Assembly: GCF_009830285.1 (NCBI RefSeq) | Contig: NZ_WUQX01000001.1 | Location: forward strand, 4,960,501 to 5,024,500 | DNA from: Sporofaciens musculi | GTDB taxonomy: Bacteria > Bacillota > Clostridia > Lachnospirales > Lachnospiraceae | Direction of reading: 5' to 3' | DNA length: 64,000 bases | Shown: piece after piece, positions 61,581 through 64,000 of the stretch | Layout of the letters: every line of letters starts with the position of its first letter | How positions within the stretch are numbered: the stretch's first letter is position 1 | Translations under genes and position numbers: made by a program | The notes under the pieces: model-generated | Told to the model about the DNA's origin: nothing | Database searches by the model: none | The model's input: only the letters and a program-made list of their open reading frames with translations

Positions 61581-61669
61581 ACAGCAAAAAAATTTATTCA
61601 GCTTTCCCAATAAATATTACACATGTAAGATTTATTAGTCAAGTAAATTACGCAGAAATAAAAAAGACA
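61581..61669. repeat. 89-bp direct repeat R2 with promoter and BlaI-type operator
   Basis: Copy of R1. On the minus strand it carries TTGACT (61637-61642), 17 bases, TAATAT (61614-61619), and the dyad TTAC-ACAT-GTAA (61617-61628) over the -10. It reads into the lipoprotein fragment and the FtsX-like gene, and starts 14 bp after the stop of the intact Ig-like lipoprotein gene. Confidence 0.88.
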
Positions 61670-61682
61670 CTACATTTCATCC

Positions 61683-62696
61683 TTAAATGCTAAATTCCGC
61701 TGTAAAAGTATAATCTGTAAAATCTCCTGTTCCCCTAAAATCCGTAACAGTTTTTACAATACGGTATCTGCCCGGTTCCAGCTTCCCATAGAGCCATTCA
61801 AAGTCAATAACCGCTTCATAGGGTGAATCTTTCTGAACCATATAAGCAATCGCATTAAAAGCAGCATTGTCAATTACTTCATCCAGTTTCCTCCACTCTC
61901 CAGTTTCTTCATCCTGCACTTCCAGACAAAAGTCCTCTCCGCACTGTATATCTTTATCCGTATCATTCACAATCCTGACGGTCACACTGATATCGGAGCA
62001 TTCTGTTACTTCCATCGTTACTCCGTCCAACGGTGATAATACATCGGTATCCGTATTTCTTATGGAGATGAGTGTTCCATAGTGCGGTGCTGGCTCTGTA
62101 AAATCACCGGAACAAGTAATAAACACTTCTGCACCTGTCTTTAATGCCCAATCTTCTTCACCTTCCGGCAATTCAAAAAATACCGCTTCATACGGAATTA
62201 CTTCTTCTTCCAGCGTTTTTACACAAACAACAGGCACTAATGATTCAACAGTATGGTCAATGATTATCCCGGTAAAGGTAATCGTATTTTCATTAGAAAA
62301 TGGAGTGCCTAAATACCATTCGTTCTTATATAAAACTGCTATTCCGCCCTCCACTTGTGCATAGGGCATTCCCAATTCAGGATTAAAATTTGTCTCTCCG
62401 TTATTTTCCGGAAAAGTGTCTGTATATGACTCTGTATATCCAATAATCGCACTTTCATCAACTTCTGCGGGCATAGGATTACCCTCCAACAGATAAACCG
62501 TGTCATTTACCATGATCGCTGCCGGATAATCTGCAACACCATCTGTTGCTATGTTTTCCTCTATATCTGTTTGTCCGGCATTTTCCACTATTTGACTATC
62601 TGCACCAGCGGGAGCCTCTGCACTGTTTGAAGCTCCACACCCTGTTATCAACAAAACACATGCTGTTATTATAGTAAATGCTATTCGTTTTCCCAT
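61683..62696 (-). CDS. Lipoprotein with C-terminal bacterial Ig-like domain
   Basis: A 337-aa protein with signal peptide and lipobox LITGCG (Cys at residue 20). A linker and two beta-rich regions follow. The C-terminal 110 residues (PLDGVTMEVTECSDISVTVR, FCLEVQDEETGEWRKLD, YGKLEPGRYRIVK) are the Ig-like fold seen in many Clostridia lipoproteins (Big_14 type). It starts 15 bp after the stop of the upstream lipoprotein gene. Surface-anchored; ligand unknown. Confidence 0.85.
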   Translation of the reverse strand: MGKRIAFTIITACVLLITGCGASNSAEAPAGADSQIVENAGQTDIEENIATDGVADYPAAIMVNDTVYLLEGNPMPAEVDESAIIGYTESYTDTFPENNGETNFNPELGMPYAQVEGGIAVLYKNEWYLGTPFSNENTITFTGIIIDHTVESLVPVVCVKTLEEEVIPYEAVFFELPEGEEDWALKTGAEVFITCSGDFTEPAPHYGTLISIRNTDTDVLSPLDGVTMEVTECSDISVTVRIVNDTDKDIQCGEDFCLEVQDEETGEWRKLDEVIDNAAFNAIAYMVQKDSPYEAVIDFEWLYGKLEPGRYRIVKTVTDFRGTGDFTDYTFTAEFSI

Positions 62697-62711
62697 GCTG
62701 CCTCCTTTCAG

Positions 62712-63845
62712 TCAGTCCAGCTTATAGATAATGCTCAATGCAACTTTGGGAATAGATTCAGAAATTTCTTTCACTTCTCCTATGATTGCAAATCGGTATT
62801 CATTATATTCCCATGTTGCAAGCACCATATTTTCATCATTTTTCCCATGTTGTACTTTTACCACAATGTTCTGACCGCTGATTGTTTTACCTTCCCAAGA
62901 CTCATTTAATGTTTCATCATACTCATTATCTGGCAAATTCAAGTTTTCGTTTTTAGCCACTAATAACGTACAATCCGCATCTGCTACAGTATCGTGGTAT
63001 GTTATTTTCAAATTATTTTCATCTACTAAACAATATTCACTATCCGTAATCCAAGTTGTATTCTCTGGCAATGAAACCATAATACCAAATGTATCCGCCA
63101 ATTCTTCAGCATTGATATCAGAATACTCTGCCTCTTCCATTGATGCACCATCTAAGTGGGACGCGCCACCTAAAATCCTGGGCAATGCCTTTGCCACTTC
63201 TTCCTCAGTCATATAAGTAACACTCGTGATTTCTCCCCCTGCATTCCGGATAACTTTAATGCTGACTGCTCCTTTTGAATCTGTATTAAGCCTATAAACG
63301 GAACTGTCAGGACGCTCATCCTTGATAATATATACCAATTCACCCTGGTAATAATAGAAATTATCCTCTTTTTCAATACCATAAGCCGCATACTCTTCCA
63401 GAAGCGCCTTATCTTCCCAATCTTCTTCACCGGCTTGATTAGCTTCCAAAATTGTTGACAGAACATCATTTATCACTTCTATATCAATGCTTCCGTTCAT
63501 AGCTGTCCAGAAATAGCTGTTGTATATGATCGTGTCATTACTCATAACGGAGATAGTTTCCATCACATCGCCATTTGTATCATACCATGAAATCATGGAA
63601 CCAAAGCCGTTTGTATCTTCGCTCGATTCTCCTCTTTCAAACTGAATAGATGTAATATTGTCCGTAATCTGCTGCATTATATCTTCGTCCGTGACTTCCT
63701 TCTTCTCTCCACTGATAGATGTGACAGTGATTTTTTGAGGACTTTCAAACGAAAAAGTTTTTGTTTCAGGAGCAGAAGAACATCCTCCCAGTATTATCAT
63801 ACATACACATAGTAATGCCAAACCTGCTATAATTGATTTTTTCAT
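62712..63845 (-). CDS. Lipoprotein of unknown function
   Basis: 377 aa from the ATG at 63845, with GGAGGG 10 bases upstream. Signal peptide and lipobox ILGGCSS. The N-terminal domain reads KITVTSISGEKKEVTDED then SMISWYDTNGDVMETI, resembling small DUF5301-like lipoprotein domains. The C-terminal 150 residues are a separate alpha/beta region (LPENTTWITDSEYCLVDENN; VLATWEYNEYRFAI) like DUF4367-type envelope proteins. Both similarities are weak. It is co-transcribed with the downstream Ig-like lipoprotein. Confidence 0.8.
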   Translation of the reverse strand: MKKSIIAGLALLCVCMIILGGCSSAPETKTFSFESPQKITVTSISGEKKEVTDEDIMQQITDNITSIQFERGESSEDTNGFGSMISWYDTNGDVMETISVMSNDTIIYNSYFWTAMNGSIDIEVINDVLSTILEANQAGEEDWEDKALLEEYAAYGIEKEDNFYYYQGELVYIIKDERPDSSVYRLNTDSKGAVSIKVIRNAGGEITSVTYMTEEEVAKALPRILGGASHLDGASMEEAEYSDINAEELADTFGIMVSLPENTTWITDSEYCLVDENNLKITYHDTVADADCTLLVAKNENLNLPDNEYDETLNESWEGKTISGQNIVVKVQHGKNDENMVLATWEYNEYRFAIIGEVKEISESIPKVALSIIYKLD

Positions 63846-63914
63846 ATAAGTTATTCCCTCCACTGTCAGTCATTTTGATACAAGATAAGTCTGGAATTTT
63901 TGCTTTCGTATGCC

Positions 63915-64000
63915 TTATGTTTCCACAATGTTCTTCTCATAAGCCGCAGAAACCGCTTCCCTTGTTATGCTGGTCGTCTTATAATATCGGCTTCCTGCTG
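63915..64000 (-). CDS. C-terminal end of a gene cut by the window edge
   Basis: The minus-strand frame enters from the edge and ends AGSRYYKTTSITREAVSAAY, then EKNIVET before TAA. It is helical and looks coding. It ends 70 bp before the lipoprotein start at 63845, so it may be the preceding cistron. Too little is present to name it. Confidence 0.35.
   Translation of the reverse strand, partial: AGSRYYKTTSITREAVSAAYEKNIVET

Noticed and set aside
1-64000. tRNA or rRNA genes, including a tRNA attachment site for the recombinase element
   Set aside because: I found no T-loop/CCA pattern or rRNA-like sequence; large serine recombinases do not require tRNA sites.

Overview
The window reads as the chromosome of a spore-forming Lachnospiraceae-type Clostridia bacterium. 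The evidence is a complete spoIIA-sigF-spoVA sporulation block, a T-box controlled valS, strong AGGAGG ribosome sites, and many gene families typical of gut Clostridia (Na/Pi symporter with PhoU tail, Zn-macrodomain, DUF6070-like lipoproteins, tandem large serine recombinases). The species cannot be named from the sequence alone.

1-31 kb is mostly conserved host chromosome. On the minus strand it holds spoIIAA-spoIIAB-sigF, then a small membrane protein and spoVAA-AB-AC-AD-AE behind a sigma-G-like promoter, then a Na/Pi cotransporter. Further right on the same strand are valS (with promoter and T-box), an LTA-synthase-like sulfatase, folC, a 44-aa protein and a TPR membrane protein; then a PH-like/Sel1 protein, an AEC transporter, a zinc macrodomain hydrolase and a PD-(D/E)XK nuclease-like protein with a heptad coiled-coil tail. 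A plus-strand operon at 21.3-25.0 kb encodes a membrane protein, a substrate-binding/VWA protein and a TelA protein. From 25 to 32.7 kb come a decayed GNAT gene beside a large palindrome, an intact GNAT, a membrane-anchored alpha/beta hydrolase, an ABC transporter with its two-component system, and a MATE pump.

32.8-40.8 kb is a complete four-gene Wadjet plasmid-defence operon (jetA-B-C-D).

41.1-50.7 kb is a GC-richer mobile element. It has three tandem large serine recombinases, a fourth catalytic-domain-only recombinase lacking the catalytic serine, a small DUF6870-like protein, two ParB-like proteins, an 850-bp non-coding region with repeats and hairpins, and a small sigma factor. Related TGACAA/TTGTCA repeats lie near both edges.

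50.7-64 kb is an accessory island: an atypical response regulator with no kinase partner, then BlaI and BlaR1, but no beta-lactamase gene. Instead it holds lipoproteins, DUF6070-like membrane proteins, an FtsX-like permease with a frameshift, and a truncated chimera. A BlaI-type dyad, TTAC-N4-GTAA, recurs at six places: three before blaI and three at or just downstream of two duplicated promoters that drive this set. The best candidate for an undescribed system is therefore a BlaI/BlaR1-controlled cell-surface lipoprotein regulon, marked by local duplication, deletion and IS630 debris.
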